Assembly (NCBI GenBank): GCA_000708835.1
Contig: DF237023.1
Span: forward strand, 1 to 64,000
Origin: Klebsormidium nitens
Taxonomy: Eukaryota; Streptophyta; Klebsormidiophyceae; Klebsormidiales; Klebsormidiaceae
Length of the DNA stretch: 64,000 nucleotides
Direction: 5' to 3'
Shown here: positions 31,501-43,500 of the stretch, one piece after another
Layout of the letters: every line of letters begins with the position of its first letter
Position numbering within the stretch: the first letter of the stretch is position 1
Notes under the pieces: model-generated
Told to the model about the DNA's origin: nothing
What the model saw: the letters and a program-made list of their open reading frames with translations, nothing else
Database searches by the model: none
Made by a program: the position numbers and the translations under genes

Positions 31501-34500
31501 TTGTCTTACTATGGTCCAACATCGCTGTACCCCAAGAGGCGCCGTCATATGTTTGCTCGGGTCAAATGTAAAGAGCGGATATAAGAATCAAACTTTATAA
31601 AGTCGTGCGTCCTCACCTTTAGCAATGTTCGGTTCCTGAGTTTTGCAACGAGACCGAGCTTGGCTTCAGGACTCTTATAGACTTGCTTCAGATCTTTTTA
31701 CGCGTGCATTAGAGTACATTCGCTAACCTGTTGAGAAACCGGCTCGCTTCTGTACTGTCAAGATAAGTTCAGAACTGGGCCTAAGGTCTTGTGTTTCTCA
31801 GGATTACGCAGATGCCACCATGACAGAGATTCGGGATCTCAATCAAGTCGGAGTTTTCTCCCCACCTGATAAGAAGCCGCCCCTCTTTCTCGAAGACCTG
31901 TTTCTGCAGCACCGGTTCTAGAGCCGGGTTGGGCTCATTCCAAAATCATCAACCAGTACAAGAACCAGAAAGGAAAATAAGATTGCGATACTTGAGATAT
32001 TCAGTGCTCACCTGATAAGAAGCCGTCCCTGCTTCTCGAACACCTGTTTCTGGAGCACCGGTTCTAACGCCGGGTCCAGGCTCTCCCCGATATCTTCTAG
32101 GAGAACGGGGCTCCCGGTCCGGATGCTGTTCTCGAGCGTCCGCAAAAAGTTGGGGTCCGTCAGCTTGACCACGCGCAGCCCGTTCTTGGCCTCCATTGCT
32201 TTGATCCACCGGTTGGCCTGCCCAGGAAAAATGGGGGGCAAAACTGAGACTGAGGATAGTTTTCACGGCTTCTTCCGAGCAACTTGCCACTGTTCGTGAA
32301 AGTTTTAGTCTAAATTAGTCAATCTGCTGATGAGTGAAATTAATCTAAATTGGATAATACTGGCATGTTGAACGGGAGAAGCTGTATCCAAAAACAATTC
32401 AAGACGCTGATTGCATTTCGTGACCTTGATCCACAGTTTGGCTCGTGAGTGTTTGTGAGCATAGACAAAACGTGGGGTGTTTGTGATTCGGAAGCACAAA
32501 TGCTCTGGCCGTAGGAGGCTGACCATGTGGATTCGAAGACGCTACACGTTGAGGATTGAGCTGCTTCGTCACTTTTTGAGATCGAAAAGCTTCGCCGAAT
32601 GGGATTCTGACAATGACAGGTCTGTATGTCGGGAAAGACGCTCTGTTTGAAATTGTAGAGACGCCTGTCCAGATTCGCCTGGACTACTCAATTCCAGCGC
32701 GAATACTGATCGCGGTCCAGTGAAATAGATTCAAACAAGAACCCACCTGCGCCTGCGGGTCGATCATGAGCGGCCACCGCCTGCCACGTGTCACCAGCAC
32801 GCCGTTGTCCACCGACACCCCGTCCGTCGGCAGCCCCCAAATGTTCCACTCGCGCACCTCCACCGGGTTCGATAACGTGCCCCTCAAACTCGCGTTATCG
32901 CTAACCGGGATCCCAACCTCCTTGCACCGGTCGATCCACTTCGCGACCAGCTCCTCCCGGTACGGACCGGTGAACGCGCCGTAGTACGAGATGCACGCGG
33001 CCGCGAGGAACACGTCGCCGACGAGGAGCGCGGTGCGCGCGCCGATCGCGGCCGCGGTGTCCGCCCAGCGGACCTGCTCGTCGCCGAGCGCCTCCGTCAG
33101 CTGGCCCGCGCGCGCGAGGCGCGCGGTCGTCTGCGCGGCCTGCTGCGCGAGGCTGGCCTGCTCGGCCTCCGCGTCCGCCAGCTTCTGCCGCAGGGTCGCC
33201 ACCTGCAGAAGCGGAACGGGACCGGAATGAGTTGGGTTCCGATACAGCTCTCGAGTTGAGAATTGGTTCTCCAGAAGGCCAAGCTTGTGATTGTACAGAG
33301 AGCATGTGGATTGAGCGCGACTTCTTCGCCAGTTCTTCGTCTACGATAGGAACAGCGCCTAAGTTTCTGAATACTGCATGAAAGAGAGAGAGCATCTCCA
33401 AAAGCTCTAAGAGAAAGTAAGTATCTCAGAACCTGGAGCATCAACCGATCCCAGCGCATAACGTTTGCCTATCTGGGCAAAAGATCCTTCACAGTACCGG
33501 ACCACACGGAATACGTGTGCATCCCGCGTTTGTAATCGCTGTATTTGCGTGTCATACCTCAGGCTCAAGAAACAGCGGCGACAGACATACCTGTGCCTCC
33601 ACCTCCGCGAGCTGCGCCTGTTTGGCCGCGAGCGCCTCGGCCGCGCGCCCGAGCGCCTCCTCCGCGCCGCGCAGCACCGCCTTCTTGGGCTCCACTACGC
33701 GCGCGACGCGCGCGTACACGTCCATCGCGCGCACCCACATGCACAGGCTCTTGGCCGCGGCACTCTGCAAACGAAAGAACGTACTCAGAAAGACATTTTT
33801 GATGCAGCGAATCGCTTTTCCTGGAAATTCGCTGATGTTTCTGCGCTTAGGGAAGCAAAGGTTTTGTAAAGCTTTGCCCGACAGCCCTGGACAGCTGTGC
33901 TAAAAAGACGTTTTCTGTCGTACGATCCCGCCGAATATCAAAGCCGAATCAAAATATGAAGAGCAGCAGGACCGGTGCCATCTGCAGATTCGAACTTAGA
34001 CAGGGTGAGAACTCCTCGGCCGTTTTGTTTGTGGCGAAATCTGGATTTGACGATGAATGATCAAGGCAGTTGGGCGACCGATTATGTTTGTTGCATCTGT
34101 AAAACTGTAGTGCCGAATCCGCAAAATCAGTCACAGCCTTATCCTTAGCTGGCATCCGGATCAGAAGCAACCAACGAAGCCGTCAAACGCGCACCAACCT
34201 ATCCGGGAAAGTACCAAAACCAAGAACAAGGGCCGGGGACCGGTATTGTGACGTCACCTGCTTGGCGACGGCGTCGGGCGTGAAGGACGGGTCGTCGATG
34301 TACTTGGACAGCTTCTTGAGCACTCCCGCCGACATGGCGTCCTTGTTGAACTCCACCAGCCGCTTCACGAAGCCCGACTCCGACATCACCTTCTTCGCTG
34401 TGTCCCAGTCCGTCTTCTCCTGGAAGAAGAAAAAAAGGAACAGGAATGAAGAGCGGGTTGCTGGATTAGGAGACTCGAAGCATGGCACAGCTCTTCACCT

Positions 34501-37500
34501 TCTTCGCGGCAATGTAGTCCGTCTTCTTCTGGAAGGAGGAGAGGAGGGGCGAGGGCTACAAGGTTGAGAACCCAGAAAAGCTTTTGTGTCTCATGAGATA
34601 GACCCTAGGATTTGAATGGATATCAAGATGGGCGTGAGGAGTTGAATTTCGTCAGAGAGTTTGCACACTTGCTTGTTGGTGACTTCGGCTTTGTTAAGAC
34701 GAAAGGGTATCTGTCTTCGGCGGCCTCGGAAGCATGAGAAAATTCACAACGCTGTACGAATGTGGATCACAGAATCAAATACTTTCCAACCGCAGGACGA
34801 CAGATTGGAGCCGCAACTGACACAAACTTTACCGCAAGAAACGGACGTATCTTAGGGACAGAAAGGCATCTTTAGCATTTAAAACGTGGGTTCACTGCCT
34901 GGAGAATAGTGAGCAAGTGTGCGGAACAGTATCTTCAGCAAGGGAATTAAACGAGCGTCCGCACCTGGAGCAGGACGCAGACGCCCTCCATCGTCAGCTG
35001 CACCAGCGGCGGCGGCTTGGTGAACGACTTGATCTCGGTGATGTCATTCTTGTTGAGCGCATTTAATGCCTCAACCGCCGAATTCAATGCGGGCAGCGCC
35101 TCGTCCAGGTCCTTCTGCGCGTCGTCCTTGATCGCCTGCGTGCGCGCGGTCTGCTCCTTAACCTCCGCCTCCTCCTTGCTAACCACGTCCTTAACCTGCT
35201 GCGCGGCGGCCTGGTCAGCCGTAACCTGCTTCAGTAACTCCTTGGTCGTCTCCGTCTTCTCCGCCAGAATGGGCGCGAGCGCGTCGAGCTCCTTCTTCAT
35301 CGTCCCCACGATCTCGTTCGTCTCCCGCAGTTTGTTTAACCCGTTCACTAACCGGTCGCGCGCGTTATTCATCTCGAGCCGCTTCTCGCCCAGCAGCTGC
35401 GTGTATAAATTGATGAGGTCCAGATAGCTTTTGGGCGTCGTGTAAAATTTGCGCCGCAGCTCCTGGTAGAACCGGTCGCTCATTTCCGTAACGCTCGTGT
35501 GGATCTCCACGCACATCCGCGCCACGCTGTCCCTGACGTCAGCGGAACCCAGGTCCTGGTTCTGCAGGAACCGGGTACTAACCGACAGCAACGCTTCCTC
35601 CGGCCACTGAGTGTACCAGTCTATCGTACAGCAGTTGATGAGTGACGGGAACTGCCGGCAACGGGCTCGGAACGCATCCCCCACCGGACTCATGCACAGA
35701 ACCACGTGCAGGTTTTCTCTAACCCGGGCGATAAACGCCTGGTACATCGAGTCCCGCGTCTCGGCGACGTTGTTCTGCTGGCACCACTCGCGGATGTCGC
35801 CGATGATCCGCTCCTTCTCGTCCGACGCAAACAGCCCCGGGACTTCCCCCGAGTTGAGCAGGTTATTGATGTCCTCCAGGAAACCCTCGTTAACGATCTG
35901 GGTGTCGGTAAACAAAAAGGCAACTGGTTTGCCCGTAACCCCCGCTAACCGGTACAGCTTCTTCAGGTCTTCCCGGAACTCGTTGTTGCCGTAACCCCGG
36001 GTTAGCTCGATCTGGAAGCACTGGTAGTCGGCCATGAAGCACGCGAATCGGGTTAGGCTCTGTTTGCCGGAACCGCCCACGCCGACGAGCATCGCGTTGC
36101 CACGTGGCTGCCGGAGAATGCGCGCCATTCGGCTGATGTGGTCGATCGCGTCGCGGAAGAAGACGAGCTTCATTCCGTTGTGCCCGCCCGCGTTGAAGTC
36201 CGCCAGGTAGTCCTCCAGCAGAACGGAAAGCTTCTCGATGTCCGTCACCTGGACGAAACAAAATAGTAGGTGTTGGTCTCCGCTTATGAGGACCTTTTCT
36301 TTGAGTACCAGTGCGCTTGGAGCGGTGTGGGTGCCAAGAGCTATACTTGTCAGCGGTCGATGTCAAAGCATGAACTTCAAAGAAAACCATCCGAATCTTC
36401 TGCGAATCGAACGGAAGAACCAGGCCTGTACCACTTTCGTAAAACCACGAAGATTGCTCTCTTGGCTACGTAGTCATTTGTCAAATGGGTGTGACGTGAA
36501 AATTATTTGATCTATAGAGCTGCAAAATACTATCAATGAAAGATAGGGAACCCAATGATGACACTCCAACGGTCATAGCCCAACCTCGATTCCACAGTTA
36601 GGGCAATCCCCACCTGCTCGTAGTGGCGGTCCTCCCCAGTCGCTCCAGGTCTGAGGTAGTCGCCGAACATGACCGGCTGCGCCCCGGCGAAGACCTCGTC
36701 GTGCGCGCGCGCCTCGTCAAAGTTCCGCTTCAAGATCTCGTGCAGCATTCCGGTGAAGTAGCGCTTGTCAGCGGAATCGATCAGCCGGTCGTGGAACACC
36801 CGCATGCTCTCGTGCACCCACAGGCTGGTTAGCACTTTGCGGTTAGGCACGTCGCGCGGCGTAACCATGAGAATCCCCTGGAAAACCTTGGACACGTCGC
36901 GCAGGTTGAACGTGTAGTGGCTCTTGGCGGGCGTCGGGAGGAGCTCGCGCGATATGCGCGCGTAGACTTCCACGCTCGACTCGACGATGGGTTTCGCCAA
37001 ACCCTTGCACTCCGCGTTGAACGCGCCGAGAAACCCGCCGAGGATCCCGCCGAAGATCGTGCGCAGCGCGACGTCGCTCGGCTGCGGCACGCAGAGCATG
37101 CTGAAGTGACGTAGGAAGCGCGGGGTGACGTCATTGCGGCCGCCGCCGGGGGGCGCGCACGCGCAAACAATGGTCATGTCGTCCACGTCCTTCCAGAAGA
37201 GCTTCTGCCGGTCGTAGAACCCGCGGAAGTCCTGAGCGGAAGGGCGTACAACGGAACGAAGTTCAGAACGCGGAAAGTGTGACCAAAAACTGGGCGAAAC
37301 GGGATCGTATTGGCAGCCAGTTTTCCCCTGCCAGGACATTGCACTCAAAATCTGCCCCTTTGGCTGCTCGACGCCTTTCCGTAGAATAAGACGCTGAACG
37401 TTAAAGAAGTGGCATACAAGGACTCGGTCTCAATGGGGACGAATTTCTCTCGAAGTCCTTGTTCCAGATTAGCTCTGGACTTTCCTGAGATAATTGTCGC

Positions 37501-40500
37501 CTCAATTTCAAAAGCGGGTTCCCACATAGTTTCGCGTAAGATTCTGGACTCGGTGAGATAAGAAAGTTTCAGCTTTGTTTACAGACGGCTCTGTTTCTCA
37601 ACGTCTGCAAGGGCTTTGACCAGGTGACGAATTTGAGTGTCTGAAAGCAGTCCGATCGGGTCAGTATGCGATCGATGATCACGAAAAGACCCGATTCAAT
37701 GTATCTTGATCCATGAAAGTGTCAAGAAAGCCTGAGCTCGCCACGTGGCGCAATCTGCTCACCTGGAACTGCCGCAGCAGCTCGACGGGCGGCTGCGCGC
37801 CGTACTTCTCCCTCACGGGCATATTCACATCGTCCACAAAAAGCACGATCTTCTTCCCGGGGGGCGCGCCGAACCGCGTCTTCCGCTTCTTCTCCAGCTT
37901 GCTCTCGATCAGCTCCTGCGTCGCCAGACTAGTTGTCTGCGCGCTGAAGTTAACCGTTACCGGTACCAGGTTCTTGGGGCCCTGGGTGCGGTTCAGCAGG
38001 TCGGTAATGATTGCGCTCTTGCCGACGCCCGACACCCCGGTGAAGAGAACCGAGCGCTGGACTTCCAGGCCGATGTCCATGAGGAAAGAGTACCGGGTGG
38101 TATCGACGGTGGGTACCGTCAGCGCGAAGAAGGGCAGCTCGGGGCGGTACACGAAGGGGGCCACCACCTAGCGAACAGAGAAAGCGACACGTCGTCAATT
38201 GCGAATCCAATCGGTCAAATCGTGAGTCATGTTCTGCAAAGGTCGTGTTTGATCAATTTAGAAATGCATTGGTGTGAACTGCTTGAACGCTGCGGTTAGC
38301 TTGGAGAGCGTGAAAACCGGTCAATGGTTTTCGCAGACCCAATCTAGAACGATTTTGCGTGGTCGTGCGTCGGCCGCTTGGTTGATTGAAGCAGAAGCGG
38401 CTACCGCTTCTACGAAGTCACAGCGAAAAGACCAGTTAAAACGTCAGAACAGATTAGTTCAATCACTGAGGAACTGAAAATACGAATTGAAAAGTCAGAG
38501 CAGAGAAAATTTCATTCACCAAGTCTCCGAAACCACTGTTATTGTCTACAAAGTCAGGGCGAAGATACCAGACAAAATGCGAGACCCAACAGCCTCGTTT
38601 ACCCAGACGACGTCAAAGTGCGGACGTGGTGCCAATTACGTTTAGTAAACCTGCTGACTAACCCACCTCGTCCCACGCCACCATCGCCCCCTCCTTAGGC
38701 TCCACAAAATAGTCGTACACCGTTCCGGCGCCCGGAAAAGCGGTCACGGGGCCAAGCTGCTCCCGGCAAAAGGCGTCGAATGCGTCTTGGTACTGCGAGG
38801 CGATGTTTCCCCCGAGCGACCAGATGTAGGCGAAGCAGAACAGCTTGTTGATCAGCGCGTGGAGCGGCTCGCCCGCGGCCGCGAACTCGACGCCGCGCGC
38901 GGGCGCGCAGAGGGCCTGCCAGGGTTTAGAGGTTTTAGGAGTGAGTCGGCTATCTCTTCGTAATGGTTGCGATGGCCATAAATTTTTTAACGACAGACAA
39001 AAGCTCCATTAATGAAGTGGACGTTTTTTCAGCTTGCAACTAGACGAGACAAAAATGAGATTGAAATTTCAAAAGACGCCGCTTGTGCATCAAAACAGAA
39101 GTAGAATCAATCTTTAACTGGAACGGAAACAAAGACAGCCGCTCACCTGGAAGTAGGAGCAGAGTGACGTCACCAGATTGATGTCGACACTCGGGATGCT
39201 CTCCGCGCACTTCTGCCGCACGAACCCCAGCCCTTTATCCACGTGTTCCTCGAACAACCCCCACACGTGCTCGATCGTCGCCACGTGTACGGTCACCTTC
39301 TTGTCTTCCGTGGAGAGCTCCTTGCTCAGCCGCTGCAGCCACGACTTGACGTACGGCCGCCAGCCTAGTTCTTCCGGCGGAACGTACACCATTCCGCAGC
39401 GGGAAACGGTCGCCGGAGAGGCGACGGCCAGGTCTTGGACCTCGAAGAGCATGCGCATCGTGGTCGGGTTGAGCTTGATGCGCTCGCCGTTGGGCAGGCA
39501 CAGCACGCAGTTGTCGTCCAGAACCTGGGTTAGAGATAACGGCAAGGGTTAACTAGAGCTTCAAATGCACGTCAACCAGATTAAGAAGGTGTTAGGCAGC
39601 ATCGAGAACTCCTGTTTGACTTGGTGCGCTCGCCGTTGCATAGGCACAGCACGCAGTTGTCGTTAGAACCTGGGTAGGAAGGGAGACAAACAGGGTTCCA
39701 GGATAACTAAATCGAAACACGTGAACTCATTCAAGGGTTAAAAAATGAGAGAACTCGAAGGCAGGGCTGGCTTGAACCGAGCTGTACGGGAAGGAACATT
39801 GAAGCCGAGAGCAACGCGGAAGCACGCTTCGGAGATCCGTATACACAGGATGATAGCAAACCAGCAGAGATTCAGGTAGTATTCTCGGAAGAAGCAACAG
39901 CAGATCAGAAAGAAATTGCCTTCCACATGTCCCAGCTCCGTTAAGGTGGTGTTCAAGATTTCGTTCTTAACGAGCAGGAACAAGTATGTGAAGATCGTGA
40001 AGGATTCAGTGATTCTAAATATTCATAATTGATTGTACTGGTCGTGAAAAGGTTGCCTCACCGTATTCATGTTCTCAATCCAGATGGCATCCACCGGCCC
40101 ATCGAACACGACCCACTTCCGATCCTGCGTCGTATCCGCCACGCACTGCCTGATAATCGTACTCGCTAACCCGTCCCTCCACTCGTTCGTTAACAGATTA
40201 TACTCTCCGTAAAGCTCGCCCATCTTTATGCATTTCGGGTTAAGCACGTACACTTGCGTGGTTTGGAAGTTCGGGTTAGCGTGACCCGCGGCCCTTAACC
40301 GCGTCATCGCCGCCTGGAGCATCCGGTAACACGTGGTCTTCCCCCCGCCGGTCGGCCCGACCGCCATAACCCCAAACCGCACGTTCATCGTCTCGTACAG
40401 CTGGATAACCTTGGTCACGAAGTTGCTAACCCGCTGCAAACCCGCTTCTTCGATGCAGGCCTCGATCGCGCTCTGTAACTCCCCGTAGTCTTGCGCGGGG

Positions 40501-43500
40501 ATCGTCACCCCGGGGAATAAGTCGGAAAGTAGCGCGAGGAAAAGCTCGACGTCTTGCGCGAGGAATTTGGGCAGGTTGCTGTCCTTGAACGCGCGGATGA
40601 GAACGGCATCCTCGTCGAGATCGGGGTTCGAGCGCTTCAGGCTGCCGGCCATGACCAGCACCGACTTGACCGCGCGCATGCCAAAGTCCTGTGATGAGAG
40701 AATGGGTAACCGGGTGAGACTTGCACCCTGATCAGTAGGCAGATAGGAGAAGAGCATTCCATTTGCTTAATGCAAGATGATCGAGGCAGGCGGAGAGTGA
40801 CCAATGATATTTGTCCGAAAAACAAGATGGTAAGCCTCAGATCCTAGATATGCGAGGAAACCGGGGATTATCATTCCCAACTGAAAGTCCATCTGCTTTG
40901 ACGCATGCACACGCGAGACATTTCATAAAACAAACCGGTCTCGGATTCCATCTTCCAGAAGAGATGCGTGGAGAAAAAAGGTTTGTACTCAGACGTATTC
41001 ATCAACCGTGTGTCCTGATTTGCCCCTTCGTCTGGGGCCCATAATCAGACAAGGAAGGATCAGCGGGTGCGTGCGCTCTCGCTCACGTAGTGGTCCTGCT
41101 GGCTGAGCTGCTCGCTGGACAGCTTGTACAGCTTCACCATCTTGCGGCTCAGCGTCTTGGCGTTGGCGAAGCCCTCGCTGAACAGCATCACCTGCGGAGA
41201 AGGACGGCAGTCACATTCGTCACTGTTATCATCCTTACGGGCTCAGTCGGCAGATTGCTTCTGAATGCTTCTCAAAACGAGGATTGGAAGAGCGTTGTCT
41301 TCACCGCAGACAGAGTATTTACTTGCAACGCTGCTTTATGTGGCATGCCTTTGAACATCCCGCCCAAGAAGAACACTGTGCTACAGCAAGCAGAGTAGTG
41401 CTCGGGTTGCCGTAACAAATTCCTGAGACTGCAGATTGGCTTTCAGTTCCATTTGGACCCACTTCGTCTCTAGTATCCGACCAACTTCAAAAAGAACTTC
41501 AGAACGAAACCAAATTCCCAATTCCAAGGGATCCCTCACCTCGGCGACCAGTGCATAGTCGGGGATCATCATGCTGACCGGCCGGAAGAGCACCTTGAGA
41601 TTGTCGGGGAGCTCCGTTCGCCCAGCATAGCCCGGATTCATGGTAATGAATACGCCGCAAGTTTGTACCAGGCGGATCTCCCGACCCTCGAAGTTGAACT
41701 TGGACTGCCCGGCCTTGAGCGCGTTCTGAATCGTCAGCAGCTGTTGAGCCACCACGCTGAGCACCTGAAAGGCGGTGGACAGACCGGGATTTTTGAACCA
41801 GGGCTAGCGTAGATCGTATGGAATGAATTAAGCATAGAGGATGAAGCTGCTACACCTCCCTGAGAAGTTGACTTGATACCCAGAGAACAATTGGTCAACT
41901 TGCATTATTCTTCTACGCAGAGTCGGGGAATGATAACAAAAGGGTGGAGCAACAATTCTTGGATTTGAACAGAGCTGGTGCTTGCGCTCGGCTGATTATT
42001 TCTAAGCTGCGTTTTCTGGATATTCCATTCTCCTCACAGAGCTTGCAGACTCCAGTTTATGTTTTTTGGTACGTTCTCGAGATACGGTAATCCAAACTAT
42101 TTCCTAGGATTCCAAAGATGCTCCACACATCACGACTCTTTCAGCCAAAAATCTGTAGGACTCAAGCGGTCGAGGCTGGAGAGCGCACCTCGATATCGAT
42201 TCTGTTGAACTCGTCGAAGCACGCCCAGGCGCCGCACTGCGCGAGCCCCGCGAAGAACTTGCCCATGAACTTGTAGTCCAGGTTGTCGCCGCAGTTGAAA
42301 ACAACGCACTGGATGCCCAAGCACTTGCCCAGGTCCTTCGTCGTCTCCGTCTTTCCGGTCCCTGCGGCGAACCGAACGGAAACCCTCGATAAGCGCCCAA
42401 GTCATGCGTGGGCTGCTGTTCCAAGACTAGGCTAGCTCTTATTTGCACATCGGTTTTATTGAAGCAGGGTGATAATCCAAAGATTTTCTCAAAAGTGTTT
42501 TCCGTCCTTGCTTCCTTGCTTTCAACACTGAAGGCGTCAAACTTTCGGTGAAGAGCAGATCCTTGAAAGAGGGGTCTTTTCAAGACGGTGAAAGCTATCG
42601 GAGGAATGGGTTAAGGGTCTTACCCGCTGGTCCGGCCGGTGCTCCGCCGAGCTTCAGGTGAAGCGCTCCCGTCAGGGTCATGTAGCACCTGCAATGAGAA
42701 GCGGATCCGTGATTCATGAAATTAATTGGCAAGGAACTTTCAAATGAACCCTTTCACCCTAGCAAAGAAGTCTCCTCTTCTGGCGGCAACAACCGGACTT
42801 CGCGACCGTTCGTCGTACTGCATTTCCAAGGAGTATGCGCAGGAAGAGTTCTGTAGATCTCAGACAACCACTGCTGTTTCTGCCTTGCTGCATGGAAGTG
42901 CTTTTCTGGACTCGGAATAAGCTCAGGGCAGAGGAGATATATACGCAGGGCGCCTTTTTTCTGAAAAAGCGGGCGCTAGGAACCAGAACCGAGCACTTTC
43001 CGCACCTGTTCGTGACCGGCATGATGACCAGGCGGAACTGCGCTCCGAGATACTCGTACTTATTACCCGAAAACTTATCACAATACCCATCTAGACCCCT
43101 AAAACCTGAACACCCAGAATCTCTGTCATCTGTCCGTCAGCGGCGTGACGACCAGCCGGGACTGCGCCCCGAAAGACTCCTCCCTGAAATACGAAAGGAC
43201 ACCTTTTTGGAGACTTTTTGGAGATTCTTAACTCAAAAATCCGCTCACCTGTCGGTCAGCGGCGTGATGACGAGGCGGGACTGCGCCCCGAGGTACTCGT
43301 AGCCGTAGATGAAGCGCGCGTTGGTCTGCTTCACGATGCAGTCGTCCACCGAGTCGTCCCAGTAGTACCGCAGCTGCATCTGCCACCCAAAGTCGTTCGC
43401 CGAGAAGATCTTCTCCCTGCGCAAACGAAACGTAAGTCAGAGGCAAGGCGGCTCAGGGCGTGCATCAGCCAAAGGCGTCGAGACAAGTCTCGATCCAGGT

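Larger units (their letters stand above)
25505..32217 (-). other. Dynein AAA5, AAA6 and C-terminal domain, exons 31-38
   Basis: Exons: 32217-32012, 31398-30573, 30232-29885, 29372-29112, 28458-28262, 27790-26925, 26357-26207, 25781-25505. Landmarks are [31 protein letters not shown] and [11 protein letters not shown] for AAA5, [16 protein letters not shown] and [13 protein letters not shown] for AAA6, and [34 protein letters not shown] and CPLYKT towards the end. The stop codon is TAA at 25507-25505. The C-terminal beta-barrel is present, as in most axonemal chains. Confidence 0.92.
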
